From Fabrea salina (Eukaryota; Ciliophora; Heterotrichea; Heterotrichida; Fabreidae), in NCBI GenBank assembly GCA_022984795.1, contig JALIHJ010000005.1, positions 62,001-126,000 on the forward strand: a stretch of 64,000 nt of DNA, given 5' to 3'. The first letter of the stretch is position 1; every line of letters begins with the position of its first letter. Shown here piece by piece: positions 52,031 to 60,674 of this stretch. The notes beneath the pieces were generated by a model. The model saw only the letters and a list, made by a program, of their open reading frames with translations, made no database searches and had not been told where the DNA came from. Both the position numbers and the translations under genes were made by a program.

Positions 52031-53500
52031 ATGGATAAGAAGCGTGTTCTGACCACTAGCTGGGGCCGACCAGTTGACGACAATCAAAACTCATTGACTG
52101 CTGGTCCTCAAGGGCCTATTCTTCTTCAAGACGTCAACCTTATTGACAAGCTTGCCTCTTTTGACCGCGAACGTATTCCTGAAAGGGTAGTGCATGCCAA
52201 AGGAGCTGGTGCGCACGGCTACTTCGAAGTAACTGATGACGTCACTAAGTACTGCAAAGCAAAGTTTTTGGAAAGAGTGGGAAAGCGCACTCCGATCTTT
52301 GCTAGGTTTTCAACTGTTGGAGGAGAAAGAGGTACTGCTGACACTGAACGCGACCCCAGGGGCTTTGCTGTGAAGTTCTACACTGAAGAAGGCAACTGGG
52401 ACATGACTGGAAACAACACCCCCGTTTTCTTCATCAGAGACCCCCAAAAGTTCCCTGACTTCCTTCACACCCAAAAAAGACACCCCCAAACCAACCTTAA
52501 ATGTGCTAACATGGTTTGGGACTTTTTGAGTTTGCATCCAGAATCCGCCCACCAAGTAACTTACATGTTTGGAAACAGGGGAACTCCTGATGGCTACAGG
52601 CACATGAACGGCTACGGGTCGCATACTTACAAGTGGGTCAACGGCAAAGGCGAGGACTTTTTTGTAAAGTTCCATTTCATCAGTGATGTCGGCGCTAAAA
52701 ACCTCAAAGCTGCCCAAGCCGCCAAACTTACAGGAGAAGACCCAGACTACGCTACTAGGGACTTGTTCAACCACATTGCCCAGGGAAAGTCTGCTACTTG
52801 GACTCTTAAGGTTCAAGTCATGCCAGCTGCAGATGCTGAAAAGTACCGCTACAACATCTTTGACGTTACTAAAGTCTGGCCCCACACTGACTACCCACTG
52901 ATTCCTGTGGGAAAGATGGTTCTTAACAGAAACCCCACTAACTACCACGCAGAAGTCGAGCAGTCAGCTTTCAGCCCTACCAACATGGTTCCAGGAATTG
53001 AACCTTCTAACGATAGAATGCTTCAAGCAAGGCTTTTCTCCTACAGCGACACCCACAGGCACAGACTTGGACCTAACTTCATGCAGATCCCCATTAACTG
53101 TCCCTACATGGCAAGAGTGGCCAACTACCAAAGAGACGGACCAATGTGTGTAAACGGAAACTCTGGTTCTGAACCTAACTACGAACCCAACACTGTTGAA
53201 GGAACTCCTAAAGAAGCTCCTGAGTACAAGCAGAAACCCTTTGCTGTGTCAGGCATGGTAGCCCGCCACCCCATCAATCACCCCAACTCAGACTTCGAAC
53301 AACCCGGACTCTTGTACAGGAAAGTTATGAACGACGAAGAAAAAACTGACTTAGTCAACAACTTAGTTGGCCACATGAAGAATGCCACTAAAAGAGACGC
53401 CCTTGAAAGACAAGTGAATATCTTTTACAAGTGCGACCCTGAGTACGGCACCCGTGTGGCAAAGGGCCTCGGACTTCCTGTCCACGACTCCAAGATGTGA
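52031..53500 (+). CDS. Catalase, peroxisomal (PTS1 SKM)
   Basis: 489 residues of the small-subunit heme catalase type. Active site: [20 protein letters not shown] contains the essential His of VHAKG; Asn in [10 protein letters not shown]; the proximal Tyr in [16 protein letters not shown]. Converts H2O2 to O2 and water. The end HDSKM is a type-1 peroxisomal signal of the [SAC][KRH][LM] class, readable by the PEX5 in this window. The stop is TGA, one of the few here and evidence that TGA is not reassigned. Promoter shared with the PPP1R36-like gene. Confidence 0.98.
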   Translation: MDKKRVLTTSWGRPVDDNQNSLTAGPQGPILLQDVNLIDKLASFDRERIPERVVHAKGAGAHGYFEVTDDVTKYCKAKFLERVGKRTPIFARFSTVGGERGTADTERDPRGFAVKFYTEEGNWDMTGNNTPVFFIRDPQKFPDFLHTQKRHPQTNLKCANMVWDFLSLHPESAHQVTYMFGNRGTPDGYRHMNGYGSHTYKWVNGKGEDFFVKFHFISDVGAKNLKAAQAAKLTGEDPDYATRDLFNHIAQGKSATWTLKVQVMPAADAEKYRYNIFDVTKVWPHTDYPLIPVGKMVLNRNPTNYHAEVEQSAFSPTNMVPGIEPSNDRMLQARLFSYSDTHRHRLGPNFMQIPINCPYMARVANYQRDGPMCVNGNSGSEPNYEPNTVEGTPKEAPEYKQKPFAVSGMVARHPINHPNSDFEQPGLLYRKVMNDEEKTDLVNNLVGHMKNATKRDALERQVNIFYKCDPEYGTRVAKGLGLPVHDSKM

Positions 53501-53511
53501 GTAACTTAAGG

Positions 53512-54423
53512 TTAAAATTCTTCAAGTTTTGCTAGTCTTAAACACCCCTCTTCATTAAAATTTTTGTCTATTAGAGTATATGCCAGTAACTCACCTTGCA
53601 CTTCTAAACTGTTCACTACAAAACCCTTTTTGTAAGTGTTTAAGACTCCAACTAAGTCCTGCGATTCTAAGTCCCAAGCATAAATCCTAGCATCTTCGCT
53701 TCCACTGTATACTAAGTTGTCTGTAAAGCTGCTTCCGCACCTGAAGTATTTGTTAGAGTGGCCAGAGTAAGTCCTTAGAGGCAAGGACTTTACTTGCATA
53801 ACGTCCCACAGGTAAATCTGACTATTGAGACAAGCAGAAAAAATATAATCCTGGTGTTTGAGGAACTTAGCACTTACTACAGGCACATTACGTGAGTAAG
53901 AAATAGTTTTGATGCTGTTCAAACTCATAGTGTCCCAAATGTGCACAGTCCCATCGTAAGAAGCACTTAAGAATACAGAGGAGTCTGCGGAAAAGTCAAC
54001 ACTACTCACTGCTTCGGAGTGAACATGGTAAAAAGTGTTAATGTCTAGTAAATTACGGACGTCCCACAAAATGCAGGAGTTGTCTGTGTCCCCTGATAAA
54101 AGCAACAAGTTTCTGGAGTCTAAAGCTAAACTTTGCACGTAGTTTGTGTGTCCTAGAAGGCTTGCTACAAGTTGGCCTTCTAATTCCCATAACTTGATTT
54201 GCCCATCGTCGCCACAACTTATGACAAGTTGGCCTAGTTTGTCAAAGAGGACTTTGTTGACCCCGAAGTTGTGAGCGTCGATTTCTGTGATACACCTTTC
54301 TTGATGGACGTCATAAATTCTGATTTTCCCATCTGTGAACCCCAAACAAAGCTTACTGCCATAAGACGAAATTGAAGTTGGATAGTTTGGAAGTGTTACT
54401 TCCAACTTAGTTGTGAGGGACAT
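53512..54423 (-). CDS. WD40 protein resembling WDR5/Swd3
   Basis: 303 residues, a seven-bladed WD40 ring. SYGSKLCLGFTDGKIRIYDV and SSVDFSADSSVFLSASYDGT and RTYSGHSNKYFRCGSSFTDN followed by LVYSGSEDARIYAWDLESQD follow the order of WDR5, including the KTYTGHKN-type insert after blade five. WDR5 holds the H3K4 methyltransferase complex (COMPASS) together. The Win-site Phe/Asp residues cannot be confirmed by eye. It is downstream of the SDG2-like methyltransferase (two genes apart, same strand), which is compatible with a shared pathway. Confidence 0.75.
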   Translation of the reverse strand: MSLTTKLEVTLPNYPTSISSYGSKLCLGFTDGKIRIYDVHQERCITEIDAHNFGVNKVLFDKLGQLVISCGDDGQIKLWELEGQLVASLLGHTNYVQSLALDSRNLLLLSGDTDNSCILWDVRNLLDINTFYHVHSEAVSSVDFSADSSVFLSASYDGTVHIWDTMSLNSIKTISYSRNVPVVSAKFLKHQDYIFSACLNSQIYLWDVMQVKSLPLRTYSGHSNKYFRCGSSFTDNLVYSGSEDARIYAWDLESQDLVGVLNTYKKGFVVNSLEVQGELLAYTLIDKNFNEEGCLRLAKLEEF

Positions 54424-54441
54424 TTTTACATTGAAGAGCTA

Positions 54442-54702
54442 TTAAACGAAAAACTTTAACAGGATGTAAACAATTCTCTGCAAAGGATTGAAATTCCACA
54501 AAACCTTTGCGAAGGTTCTCAAGTGAATTTCAGGCAGGACTTGCTGTAACCCTAAACTGAATCCTCTTCTTAAAGGCTTGAAGATTTCATAGTAGAAGTC
54601 GAACTTCTGGGGCTTGGGAGACATCAGAGAGCGCTTCATGAGTTCGTTTTCTTGTTTCACGTACCTTTCAACAAAGCTTTCGTAGTGACTGTACTCTGCC
54701 AT
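54442..54702 (-). CDS. Short hypothetical protein
   Basis: 86 residues (MAEYSHYESFVERYVKQENE...), no recognised domain. Mid region PKPQKFDFYYEIFKPLRRGF and a hydrophobic, aromatic C-terminus (VLWNFNPLQRIVYILLKFFV) that could lie on a membrane. It fills exactly the gap between the WDR5-like and SET genes (18 and 25 nt on either side), as expected for a real gene in this genome. A 16-nt GTTTTTCGTTTAATAG overlaps its end but lacks GTAA. Confidence 0.6.
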   Translation of the reverse strand: MAEYSHYESFVERYVKQENELMKRSLMSPKPQKFDFYYEIFKPLRRGFSLGLQQVLPEIHLRTFAKVLWNFNPLQRIVYILLKFFV

Positions 54703-54727
54703 AATTAATTACTTAAAGGCCAACTAA

Positions 54728-57340
54728 TTACAGTAAGTTTCTGCAGTCCTCGGCTTTTGCGTCGATTTTTTCTAAGCAGACTTTTGCATCTTTGGTGTTT
54801 AGGTAACAGTCGTCAAACCAAGGGGACCCCATTAAGTTGTAGTTGAAGAACTTCCAAGTTTTGCTTTTCGGCCAAGGCTTTTCAGGTTTTTCCTTTATGT
54901 GTTCGAGCAGTTTTAGTCTGTCTTGTTCAGTGTAAGGAGTATCTTCAGCTTTAGAAATGTTGGGAAGCACTACAGTGCCTCTTTTAAGCGAAGACAAAGA
55001 AGCTTGTGGGTTCTCCACAGACTGCTTGAACCAGCCTGCAAGGACTCCGTGGATAAAGGTTTTGGAGTACTCTTTGGTGTCTGTGAACTTCACTTCTTCT
55101 GGGTATTTGCTTTCTTCTCCCAAGTCGCAATACCGAATTTCGACTTTTTCCGAGCAGAACTTTTTGTAAGGAACTTCTACGAAAAAGTTGCGGGTGAAAC
55201 AAATAAAGTGGAGCACATCAGCAACTCCATGGGTTTTCCAACTCCTTTCTTTGGTTCTTAAAAGGTCTCTTACTTTAAGTAACTGCATTTTGGCTTCCAC
55301 AACAGTTTGTGGAGTCCCAGCTAGGAGTTCAAGGACTTCAGGTTCTGGAAAAGCAGTTTTGACTTGGGAACTTATGGAGTCTTTCAGAGTCCAAAGGTGC
55401 TCAAAAACTTCTCTTTCAGTTAACTTTTTAAGGGGAGCATGGAATTGCCTAGTGTTGTCGAAGCAGTACTTGATTTTGTCAACGTTTATTGCGAGGTCTC
55501 TGATACGGCAGTCTTTAAAAAACTTTTTTTCATGTTCTATTTTGGACTGTTCTTCTTTTTGAATCACTTTTTGGACTATCAAAGCAATCCACACTTCAAG
55601 CCACTCAGGACACCCTTCCAAGATCTTTCTTTTGATTCCGTACTCCTTTGTGATTTTTTTCATGCTTTTGTCATAGTCTTTTTCAGAGGCTTCAAGCATT
55701 ATAGCTATTCTGTGCAAAAAGTTGTGTTCAGGAAGGATGTTTTTAGAGTTGGAGGTAAGTGGTAAGTACAGTCCATTACACGAACTAGTTGAGCAAAAGC
55801 ATATTGAGTTTTTGTGTTCTTGGGGGTCTTCGGTAAAGCAGTAGTAGTTAATGGTGAGTTCTTCTAAGTACTTAATTTCTCTAGTTGCGTAAATTCCAAT
55901 AGTGTACTTACCGTTAGACACCATGTTTACTGATTCACAGTTAGGGTTGCAGGAGTGAGAGAACCTACTTGCGTAGTTTCCTTTGGCAATGGGGTCCACA
56001 ATAACTAGCCCAAAGCCTTCATCGTCTTCAGGGTCCATTTCCAGCATCATGTTGTAAAAGTCGTAAAGTTTCTTGCTTGCTTTGTTTTTGTTTTGGTTGT
56101 GTTTAAGTATGTCTTGCTTTTCGTACCACTTAGCAGGCCTGTATAACTCTCCGAAGTACTCAATTATAAGTGAGTTCTTTTTTATTCCTTCTTTGCGCTC
56201 ACACACTATGCCCTTTCCTTTAGGATGGACTCTAAACTTCTTAATAATCTTTTCCTCTCCGTAGATTAAAGACAGTCCTTTGATGGCGTTTATGAGTCCT
56301 TTGGCATAGCGCTTTTCTTCCAGTGTGTATATTGGTTGTGTGTTTGTTTTGATTTCTTTGAGTGCACACAGAATGTTCCAGTTATCTTCGCTCAGTGAGT
56401 TAATGGCTTTGGGCAAAGTGCCCGAAATAAAGTTTTTCATTGCTTCTAAGTCTTGAGGAAGCATCATGTAAGCAAGCAGGTACCTAAAAGTAAGTATGCC
56501 AAAGCCCCAGCAGTCTGCTTCTTTAACGTCACTCCCTAGTTTAATGTAATCCTTTTGATCTATTTGTCTGTTTTTGCAGGACTCTCCACAAGGACACTTT
56601 TCCGAGCACTCAACGTTTCTTTTTCTGTCTAAGTTGGAGCAATTCCACTTTAAATCAGCCAATGAAAACTCACCAAACTCTTCAAAGCTTCTGCACCCTT
56701 CACCATCGCACTTAGGCTTTTTTTTGCTCATAAGTTTATTGCCTATTCCTGGCTCAGTTGGCTTATATTCCCAAGTTGTAGTGTATTTTCTGTGTTCGTA
56801 AGGCGACTTTTTCCACTCTCCTTTGTACTTTATTATATTTTTGTTGCATGCTTTGGCCTCTTCCCAGTCTTTTTTGAGGGCTTCAATGAAGCTTTGGCTT
56901 TCAGTATCAATTACTTTTTTGGATTTTCTCAGAAACGCATCACAGTACTCAGAGTCTTTTGAGTGCAAACTGCACAGTTTAACAATGTCTTTGTAAAATT
57001 GACTGGGGTGGAAGTAATAATTCCCGCTTACCCTTTTGTTGAGTATGTAATCCAAACTTAAAAGCTTCGACTCGTAGTCTTTATAGTCTTTTACGTAGGT
57101 GGGCTCGTTTGGACCTGCAACTTTACTAAAGTCTTCGTTAGGAAGTTTTTGTGGATTTTTTGGGGCGCGTTTAACTCGGCTGTGGTCATTCCTTTTGCTT
57201 TTGGAATTAGACCCAGAATCGCACCTGCTTCCCAAAAGTTTTCGGTAGTCAAGCTCTGAAACCTGAAAAGCAATTTCATTTAACTTGAAGAAGGCATATG
57301 GTTCCCGCACAGCAGAGATCCTTTTAGTATGCTTTTTCAT
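54728..57340 (-). CDS. SET-domain H3K4 methyltransferase, SDG2/ATXR3-like
   Basis: 870 residues; ATG at 57340 chosen (the frame is open a little further but with no ATG). Around residues 240-280 an AWS-like Cys cluster (CSEKCPCGESCKNRQ). The SET domain then reads VHPKGKGIVCERKEGIKKNS, IIEYFGELYRPAKWYEKQD, VDPIAKGNYASRFSHSCNPN (core RFSHSCNPNC), YTIGIYATREIKYLEELTIN with YYCF, then a post-SET CFCSTSSCNGLYLPL. The long stretch GYDLVVVDAMHKANYASRICH of plant ATXR3/SDG2 is clearly paralleled, as is the following LMLEA helix. SDG2 is a main H3K4 trimethylase in plants. Product transfer of methyl to histone Lys is inferred from family. Confidence 0.88.
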   Translation of the reverse strand: MKKHTKRISAVREPYAFFKLNEIAFQVSELDYRKLLGSRCDSGSNSKSKRNDHSRVKRAPKNPQKLPNEDFSKVAGPNEPTYVKDYKDYESKLLSLDYILNKRVSGNYYFHPSQFYKDIVKLCSLHSKDSEYCDAFLRKSKKVIDTESQSFIEALKKDWEEAKACNKNIIKYKGEWKKSPYEHRKYTTTWEYKPTEPGIGNKLMSKKKPKCDGEGCRSFEEFGEFSLADLKWNCSNLDRKRNVECSEKCPCGESCKNRQIDQKDYIKLGSDVKEADCWGFGILTFRYLLAYMMLPQDLEAMKNFISGTLPKAINSLSEDNWNILCALKEIKTNTQPIYTLEEKRYAKGLINAIKGLSLIYGEEKIIKKFRVHPKGKGIVCERKEGIKKNSLIIEYFGELYRPAKWYEKQDILKHNQNKNKASKKLYDFYNMMLEMDPEDDEGFGLVIVDPIAKGNYASRFSHSCNPNCESVNMVSNGKYTIGIYATREIKYLEELTINYYCFTEDPQEHKNSICFCSTSSCNGLYLPLTSNSKNILPEHNFLHRIAIMLEASEKDYDKSMKKITKEYGIKRKILEGCPEWLEVWIALIVQKVIQKEEQSKIEHEKKFFKDCRIRDLAINVDKIKYCFDNTRQFHAPLKKLTEREVFEHLWTLKDSISSQVKTAFPEPEVLELLAGTPQTVVEAKMQLLKVRDLLRTKERSWKTHGVADVLHFICFTRNFFVEVPYKKFCSEKVEIRYCDLGEESKYPEEVKFTDTKEYSKTFIHGVLAGWFKQSVENPQASLSSLKRGTVVLPNISKAEDTPYTEQDRLKLLEHIKEKPEKPWPKSKTWKFFNYNLMGSPWFDDCYLNTKDAKVCLEKIDAKAEDCRNLL

Positions 57341-57431
57341 TTTATTACAATTACTATTATTAAGGCAAGTAAACTCAAGTGTTAGAAACAACGATTAAAC
57401 AAGTAAGTTGGGTTTTCGTAAATCCATTAAA
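57341..57431. promoter_or_regulatory. Divergent promoter SDG2-like / cytochrome c1
   Basis: 91 bp. AT-rich, ending TCCATTAAA before the plus ATG. No further motif recognised. Confidence 0.35.
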
Positions 57432-58403
57432 ATGGTATATTGGGTTGGAGCATCAGGACTAGTAGCATCTGGTTTTGCTTTAATGCTAAGTGGAAAAGAG
57501 CCTGCACAGTGCTGGCTTTACCGAGACGACATAGGTATGAGGCGTGGAATCAAGGGTTACGAAGAGCAAGCTATGATTAACAAATTCCATTGGCCCTTCG
57601 AACGGTACTTCGGCTCACACTCTGCACTAACTTTGAGAAGAGGGTTCAAAGTCTTCGCTCGCTCTTGTAACAATTGCCACGCTATGGTTATGAACAAATA
57701 CGACTTCCTGATCAAAAAAGCCTTCCGCCAAAACGAACTTGGAGCAATCGTTGATGAATTGGCCCCCGTGAACCCTGGCCACTGGTACTTAAAAGGCTAC
57801 TTCAGACAAGAGTGGGACGACAGGCCAAAAAAGATTTCAGACTTTATGTTTTCGCCTTATCTAAGTCACGACCACGCCAGGTCCATGAACGGAGGACTGG
57901 TGCCTAGTGACCTAAGTCGCATTGGAATCTCCAAGCCAGGTGGACCATCCTACGTGTACAACATCATGACGGGGTACCACTACGAACCTCCCTTTGGAAT
58001 TGACGTGCCCGAAGGCAAGCACTTCAACCCCTACTTCAGGCACATGATCATCGGAATGCCCAGGCCTCTTTACGACGGAATGATGGAGTACGACGACGGC
58101 ACACCTGCTTCCACTCCTCAAATGGCTTACGACGTTTCTGAGTTCTGCCACTTCATGGCTACAAAGGACAACTTGGAGTACAGAATTGCGTGGCTGAAAT
58201 TCTTGCTTATGATGGTTACTATGGCGCCTTTTATGTACTTCAGAGTCAAGGTTGCCAGAACTAGCATTTGGAGCATGAGGTTCGAGCTTTACAACGTGTC
58301 AGACGGCTACAAGAAGTACAAGTACTTCAACAGGTTCTTCAAGATCAAGCGCTCCATGGGCTGGAAGCGATTCCATCCTCGTGCTTACTTTATTGGGAAA
58401 TAA
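57432..58403 (+). CDS. Cytochrome c1 (complex III)
   Basis: 323 residues. Heme attachment CNNCH (CxxCH) sits at about residue 77-81 within VFARSCNNCHAMVMNKYDFL, so the two-thioether form, not the one-Cys euglenozoan variant. Downstream YVYNIMTGYHYEPP and the axial Met region GMPRPLYDGMMEYDDGTPAS fit the family, followed by a C-terminal membrane anchor (WLKFLLMMVTMAPFMYFRV) and a basic tail. It transfers electrons from the Rieske protein to cytochrome c in the mitochondrial inner membrane. The N-terminal hydrophobic VYWVGASGLVASGFALML is the bipartite targeting segment. Confidence 0.97.
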   Translation: MVYWVGASGLVASGFALMLSGKEPAQCWLYRDDIGMRRGIKGYEEQAMINKFHWPFERYFGSHSALTLRRGFKVFARSCNNCHAMVMNKYDFLIKKAFRQNELGAIVDELAPVNPGHWYLKGYFRQEWDDRPKKISDFMFSPYLSHDHARSMNGGLVPSDLSRIGISKPGGPSYVYNIMTGYHYEPPFGIDVPEGKHFNPYFRHMIIGMPRPLYDGMMEYDDGTPASTPQMAYDVSEFCHFMATKDNLEYRIAWLKFLLMMVTMAPFMYFRVKVARTSIWSMRFELYNVSDGYKKYKYFNRFFKIKRSMGWKRFHPRAYFIGK

Positions 58404-58537
58404 CTAAGTTTCCTTTCTTTTTAAGTGTTAAAAGTAGCGAAAGGGGCCAGCAAAGGCTAGCTCCTATTAGAACTTTTGTTATTTTAGGAACATGGGAATA
58501 GACGTCTCAGACCTCAGCAAGTGTTCCATTTATAAGT
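58404..58537 (+). promoter_or_regulatory. 134-bp upstream region of the RING/B-box gene
   Basis: No open frame of note. GACGTC palindrome at 58501, TTTATAAG just before the ATG. I see no RNA gene. Confidence 0.3.
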
Positions 58538-59827
58538 ATGGATTTGGTTTGCGTTTTATGTTCGAACAACTATGACTTTGAAAAGCACTTGCCTCGGTTT
58601 TTGTCTTGTGGCCACACTTACTGTTCTTTTTGCTTAGAGTACATAATAGCTAGTGGCAACTCGATTTGCCCCAGTGACCACACCCCTATTGCCACTACTT
58701 CAGTTCTGAAAATCCCTAAAAACAAAGTGCTTTTGAAGTTACTTAAGGCACCTCTGCCTGAAAAGTGTTCTGAACACAAAAAGAATCTGGAATTTTTTTG
58801 TTTCCAAGATAACCAAAAGGTCTGTTCCAAATGTGCCCTTTTCGGAGACCACAAAGAACACGACATCAAGCCACTAGAAGACCTCAACGAAGAAATCGAA
58901 AAGCGGATTTTAGAGTTAAACGCTTTAAAAGAAGGAATCTGCCAAGTAGAAGCAGATCTAGAAGGAAACCTTATGCTGAGTCTTGAGAAAATTCAGAACA
59001 ACTTCCAAGCTAAAAAAGACCAACTACTTGAGTTCCTCAGCAAAGAATTCCAAAAGCTCAAAAAGCGTTTAAGTAAACTTGAAACTGTTGCTTTCCAAGC
59101 TTTGAACAAGAACTTTGAGTACATAGAAGAACAAATTTTTACTTGTAAAGAAGTGCCTAAGTTAGTTGACTCCAAAGCAAGGAACTGGAAAGATAGAATT
59201 GCTGAAGTCCTTTCGATGGTAGAAGCTAAACGTGAAAACCCCAACTACACACCCTTTGAACTCTTCAGTTCTTCTAACCAAAAACTCTTCCACTCAGGCA
59301 ACTCCATACTTAAAGACCTTAAAACCATTAAGGACTTACAGATAGGGACCCTCGAAGAACTTGTTGAGAGTTTAACTGTAAGTGTTTTCGGGGATAAAGT
59401 TTTTGAGATCTGTAAAGTGCCCCCTGCAAAAGAAGTACTGCTATTGGACTCTAGTAGCATTCCAAGCAAGCCACTCTACGAACACAGCTTTGAAGAAGCG
59501 TTGTGGGAAGAGGAACTCTCTAAACTCAAAAGCCAAACCAGCGAAGTAGTTGACTTCTCTAAAGTGGGCGATTTAAACCAAAAACTCAAAGAAACCATTC
59601 CTTTTATAACTCAACACACAAAGCTTAAAAGTCTTAACCTATCTTGTACAAACATCCCTTCCTCAGTGGCTGTGGACCTTTTAAAAGCAGCAGCAAGCCT
59701 CCCTAATTTAGAATCGGTGGACCTTTCGTATAATTCTTTGAATACGAAAGTCCTGGAGACCGTTCCAAACTTAAGAAAAGAAATATCAGTCAAGATAAAA
59801 GGCAATCCTTACTGCCTATACACTTAA
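58538..59827 (+). CDS. RING/B-box/coiled-coil (TRIM-like) protein with C-terminal LRR
   Basis: 429 residues. RING finger at 5-50 (CVLCSNNYDFEKHLPRFLSC-GHTYCSFC, ending CPSD), a B-box (CSEHKKNLEFFCFQDNQKVC-SKC..GDHKEHD), then a long coiled coil (about 110-200; LNEEIEKRILELNALKEGIC). The C-terminus has leucine-rich repeats (LKSLNLSCTNIPSSVAVDLL, NLESVDLSYNSLNTKVLET), instead of the SPRY or NHL domains of animal TRIMs. Expected E3 ubiquitin ligase. A longer start using a GTG..AAG intron upstream was considered and rejected. Confidence 0.9.
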   Translation: MDLVCVLCSNNYDFEKHLPRFLSCGHTYCSFCLEYIIASGNSICPSDHTPIATTSVLKIPKNKVLLKLLKAPLPEKCSEHKKNLEFFCFQDNQKVCSKCALFGDHKEHDIKPLEDLNEEIEKRILELNALKEGICQVEADLEGNLMLSLEKIQNNFQAKKDQLLEFLSKEFQKLKKRLSKLETVAFQALNKNFEYIEEQIFTCKEVPKLVDSKARNWKDRIAEVLSMVEAKRENPNYTPFELFSSSNQKLFHSGNSILKDLKTIKDLQIGTLEELVESLTVSVFGDKVFEICKVPPAKEVLLLDSSSIPSKPLYEHSFEEALWEEELSKLKSQTSEVVDFSKVGDLNQKLKETIPFITQHTKLKSLNLSCTNIPSSVAVDLLKAAASLPNLESVDLSYNSLNTKVLETVPNLRKEISVKIKGNPYCLYT

Positions 59828-59901
59828 GTTAACTTATAACTGCTGAATAAGCTTTAAAAGTTAGGGCCTTTTATTGCCACAAATCATGGCTTATAAAAAT
59901 T

Positions 59902-60477
59902 ATGCGAACTCCTAGCAAAGCCATCGAAAGTGAGGGAAGCTGCGAAAACCAGAGCTGGAGTGTAAAAGGTCTTGTAAAGAAAAGTAGGGGCCTTAAAAAC
60001 TTACCAGGAAGTATCAGTTGTGTGGTTGAGCCTAAGTGGGAGGTTCACCAGCTCATTCGGTTTTTTATGCTTAACCTCAACTTGCCAAACAAGCTTGAGT
60101 TCCAGATTGCTTTCTACGACACACAAAGGAAGAGTAAGTTTTACTTAGAATGGCGCAAATTAAAGTCTTTAAGCCAGCTGGAATCTGATGGCAATATGAG
60201 AGTCGCAGTGTACAGATCAAAAAAAACCAACCAAAGAACAGAAAAAACCCCAAAAATTCAAAAAACCCAAAAAGCCAAAAAGCCCAGAAAGACCAAAAGT
60301 GTACCTACTTCTATAAATACTCCAAATCCTCAATTGGATATATTTAAACTCTGGCCTTACTGGAACTTTTTGTATTGCTACAATCCATTTTTACAAGGAA
60401 ATTTTGTATATAACCAAGCATACAAGGCTGACGGGTTAGCAAACTGCGAAAATGTTAATCAGTTGTACTTTTCTTAA
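59902..60477 (+). CDS. Hypothetical basic protein with a frame-neutral 15-nt intron
   Basis: Exons 59902-60133 and 60149-60477; 186 residues. The ATG at 59902 follows TTATAAAAATT. A compact first half (WEVHQLIRFFMLNLNLPNKL, EFQIAFYDTQRK) recalls a small beta-rich fold, but I cannot name it. Then a strongly basic segment KTPKIQKTQKAKKPRKTK and an aromatic C-terminus rich in Tyr/Trp/Asn. GTAAGTTTTACTTAG in the middle is identical in form to the proven introns; its removal drops five residues (SKFYL) without changing frame. Nothing else defines its function. Confidence 0.65.
   Translation: MRTPSKAIESEGSCENQSWSVKGLVKKSRGLKNLPGSISCVVEPKWEVHQLIRFFMLNLNLPNKLEFQIAFYDTQRKSKFYLEWRKLKSLSQLESDGNMRVAVYRSKKTNQRTEKTPKIQKTQKAKKPRKTKSVPTSINTPNPQLDIFKLWPYWNFLYCYNPFLQGNFVYNQAYKADGLANCENVNQLYFS
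60134..60148 (+). other. 15-nt frame-neutral intron (no in-frame stop)
   Basis: GTAAGTTTTACTTAG. It lies in phase 1 so neither splicing nor retention stops translation; all other introns found here contain a stop or break the frame. Called from motif alone. Confidence 0.7.
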
Positions 60478-60580
60478 ATATCTAATTAACATTTTTGCTT
60501 AAGTGTCCCTTAAAAAATGAACTAGTTCTTGGCAATAAAAGCACAGAACACAAGTAAATCTAGTCCAACGTCCTTTCCTA
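60478..60580. other. AT-rich spacer upstream of a structured segment
   Basis: No open frame or obvious gene. GAACTAGTTC (60520-60529) is a perfect palindrome; GCAATAAAAGC follows. It could hold the promoter of the RNA candidate next to it. Confidence 0.3.
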
Positions 60581-60670
60581 GGGAGCATGATAGTTAATGA
60601 CTTATAGGAAACTATCGATGCTAGCCCTTTACTAAGCATTGCTTAATTTTTGGCTCCGCTTTGCGGACCT
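60581..60670 (+). ncRNA. Candidate Sm-class small RNA (two hairpins around an AATTTTTGG site)
   Basis: Between two convergent protein genes lies a 15-bp interrupted stem: GGG/CCC, AGCAT/ATGCT and GATAGTT/AACTATC (60581-60627, 14-nt loop). Then comes AATTTTTGG at 60645-60653, a perfect Sm-binding consensus, followed immediately by the GC-rich terminal hairpin TCCGC-TTT-GCGGA (60655-60667). Stem, Sm site, terminal hairpin is the 3' half of U1/U2/U4/U5-type snRNAs. I could not match it to any of them; the partly overlapping AGCCCTTTACTA resembles the U5 loop by 9 of 10 bases but lacks the 3' arm. Alternatively it is the 3'UTR of the SDR gene on the other strand. Confidence 0.33.
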
Positions 60671-60674
60671 CATA

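Noticed and set aside
52310-52948. Long antisense open frame opposite catalase (212 codons), and a 176-codon one opposite the Ca2+ channel at 43589-44119
   Set aside because: Shadows of strongly biased coding sequence; no recognisable protein and no start context.
54426-54441. GTTTTTCGTTTAATAG at the end of the 86-residue protein as an intron
   Set aside because: Lacks GTAA and leads to a stop within a few codons.
58492-58537. Possible upstream exon MGIDVSDLS joined by GTGTTCCATTTATAAG to the RING protein
   Set aside because: Frame fits, but the 5' GTGT and 3' AAG are unlike all six supported introns; the internal ATG at 58538 has good context.
60618-60640. U5 snRNA loop I (GCCCTTTACT closed by ATGCT/AGCAT)
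   Set aside because: One base differs from the universal loop and the about 40-nt 3' arm between loop I and the Sm site of U5 is absent.
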